From the NCBI GenBank assembly GCA_016207545.1, contig JACQPO010000202.1, positions 1 to 6,737 on the forward strand: a stretch of 6,737 nucleotides of DNA, in the 5' to 3' direction. Positions 5,995-6,737 of this stretch are shown here, in pieces. The notes under the pieces were generated by a model. The model saw only the letters and a list, made by a program, of their open reading frames with translations. It did not search any database and had not been told where the DNA came from. Within the stretch, counting starts at the first letter, position 1; every line of letters begins with the position of its first letter. Source of the DNA: Methanobacteriota archaeon (lineage in GTDB: Archaea > Thermoplasmatota > Thermoplasmata > RBG-16-68-12 > EA-27). Both the position numbers and the translations under genes were made by a program.

Positions 5995-6375
5995 ATGGAT
6001 CCGAACGTGGGCGAGGTGTTCGTCACGTTGAAGGTGCACGGGCCTCGTCGGTCGATCGAGCTCGAACGCGTCCTCGTGGACACGGGAGCGATTCACTCCA
6101 TGATCGAGAAATCGATCGCGGACCATCTGGGAATTCAGCCGGAGGCGCGGGGCGTGCTCGACATCGTGAGGGGCGAAGTCGAGCTTTCCATGTCAACGGC
6201 CGTTCTTGAAATCGAGGGACGCAGCTTTCGAGTTCCGATCATCTTGGGCGACCAGAATCTCGTGGGCCTCACAACGCTGGAGACCCTGCTGTTCGCGGTG
6301 GATCCCACGACCCAAAAATTGATTCCCCGTCACGGGGTCCTTTTCCCCGCGAGCGAACCGCTGGCCGTCGCCTAG
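5995..6375 (+). CDS. retropepsin-like clan AA aspartic protease family protein
   Basis: This 126-aa protein is the size of single-domain retropepsin-like proteins, which work as homodimers with one catalytic Asp per subunit. Residues 7-16 (EVFVTLKVHG) form the first strands. Residues 26-37 (VLVDTGAIHSMI) carry the active-site Asp-Thr-Gly with D29. Residues 80-98 (VPIILGDQNLVGLTTLETL) match the second conserved Leu-Gly region of the fold, and FAVDPTTQKLIP follows near the C-terminus. This resembles the archaeal/bacterial AF_0612-type clan AA family, whose substrates are not established. The ATG at 5995 is chosen over an in-frame TTG at 5959 because the family starts with such a strand and the TTG falls in the putative promoter. 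No signal peptide or membrane anchor is seen, so it is probably cytoplasmic. The stop overlaps that of convergent gcvH. Whether it is an active protease is not shown. Confidence 0.85.
   Translation: MDPNVGEVFVTLKVHGPRRSIELERVLVDTGAIHSMIEKSIADHLGIQPEARGVLDIVRGEVELSMSTAVLEIEGRSFRVPIILGDQNLVGLTTLETLLFAVDPTTQKLIPRHGVLFPASEPLAVA
6372..6375. other. shared CTAG: overlapping stop codons of convergent genes
   Basis: TAG at 6373-6375 ends the retropepsin-like gene, and TAG on the minus strand (6372-6374) ends gcvH. This is the second such arrangement in the window. Confidence 0.95.
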
Positions 6376-6737
6376 GTCCCGACGAGCTTCCGGTACGCCG
6401 CCGCGTCGAGCAGCGACTTCGCCTCGCCGGGGTTCGCGACGTCAAGGACGACCATCCAACCCTCCCCGTACGGGGACTGGTTCACGAGTTCCGGCTTGTC
6501 CTCGAGCACGTTGTTCACCTCGACGACCGTGCCGGAGAACGGCGCGTAGATCTCCGACGCGGCCTTCACGGACTCCACGACGCCGATCTCGTCCCCTTGT
6601 TTCACGACTCTGCCGACGGCAGGCAGCTCCACGTACACGACGTCCGTCAGCTCGCGCTGCGCGTGGTCCGTGATCCCCACGCGGACGCGGCGGCCCTCGA
6701 GCTTCGCCCACTCGTGGTCCTTCGTGTACCAGAGGCC
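6372..6737 (-). CDS. gcvH: glycine cleavage system H protein (5' end beyond window)
   Basis: Lipoyl carrier of the glycine cleavage complex. It shuttles the aminomethyl group between P protein (glycine decarboxylase), T protein (aminomethyltransferase) and L protein; cytoplasmic. 121 residues are visible, starting GLWYTKDHEWAKLEG, the normal H-protein N-terminal region. Only about six residues and the start codon are missing, judging by E. coli GcvH. The lipoylation site is K58 of the visible part in VVESVKAASEIYAPFSG, followed by the conserved NQSPYGEGWM region and the C-terminal helix (AKSLLDAAAYRKLVG). A GTG inside the frame at 6680 is not the start, since it would remove the conserved YTKDHEW strand. 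Upstream neighbours and the other glycine cleavage genes are outside the window. Confidence 0.96.
   Translation of the reverse strand, partial: GLWYTKDHEWAKLEGRRVRVGITDHAQRELTDVVYVELPAVGRVVKQGDEIGVVESVKAASEIYAPFSGTVVEVNNVLEDKPELVNQSPYGEGWMVVLDVANPGEAKSLLDAAAYRKLVGT

Overview
The window looks archaeal, most likely a high-GC member of Thermoplasmatota; the phylum is an inference that needs a marker-gene tree. The archaeal signs are TATA-like boxes about 25 bp upstream of start codons, mostly without Shine-Dalgarno sequences (leaderless or nearly leaderless mRNAs), a tRNA gene without an encoded CCA end, and a small clan AA aspartic protease of a type common in archaea. Genes are tightly packed. 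The longest gene-free stretch is about 270 bp, and even it holds a candidate small gene.

Layout. 1-273 (+) is the 3' end of a membrane-anchored protein whose stop overlaps the stop of the convergent gene. 270-3910 (-) is a block of four genes read right to left: an acetyl-CoA C-acetyltransferase (thiolase), two tandem paralogous membrane proteins (the first with an N-terminal zinc ribbon, the second without) and a 3-hydroxyacyl-CoA dehydrogenase. Each has its own similar promoter core (AAG, two bases, T-rich box, CCGC), so they appear to be separate transcription units. The two enzymes would interconvert acetyl-CoA, acetoacetyl-CoA and 3-hydroxybutyryl-CoA.

3963-5901 is the most interesting part. 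A bactofilin-like beta-helix protein (-) is divergent from a winged-helix regulator (+). Both carry a similar short SHOCT-like helical hairpin, C-terminal in the regulator and N-terminal in the bactofilin-like protein. Their shared intergenic region has three GTCAAC hexamers at exact 21-bp spacing between the two TATA boxes, which I infer to be an operator. A 30-codon ORF in the bactofilin leader ends just before a strong Shine-Dalgarno. I read this as a candidate self-contained regulator/scaffold module.

5838-6737. A tRNA-Arg(TCG) gene (-) lies antisense to the last 64 bp of the regulator ORF. A retropepsin-like protein (+) follows, and its stop overlaps the stop of a convergent gcvH (glycine cleavage H protein), which runs off the right edge. 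Both convergent protein pairs end in one shared CTAG.
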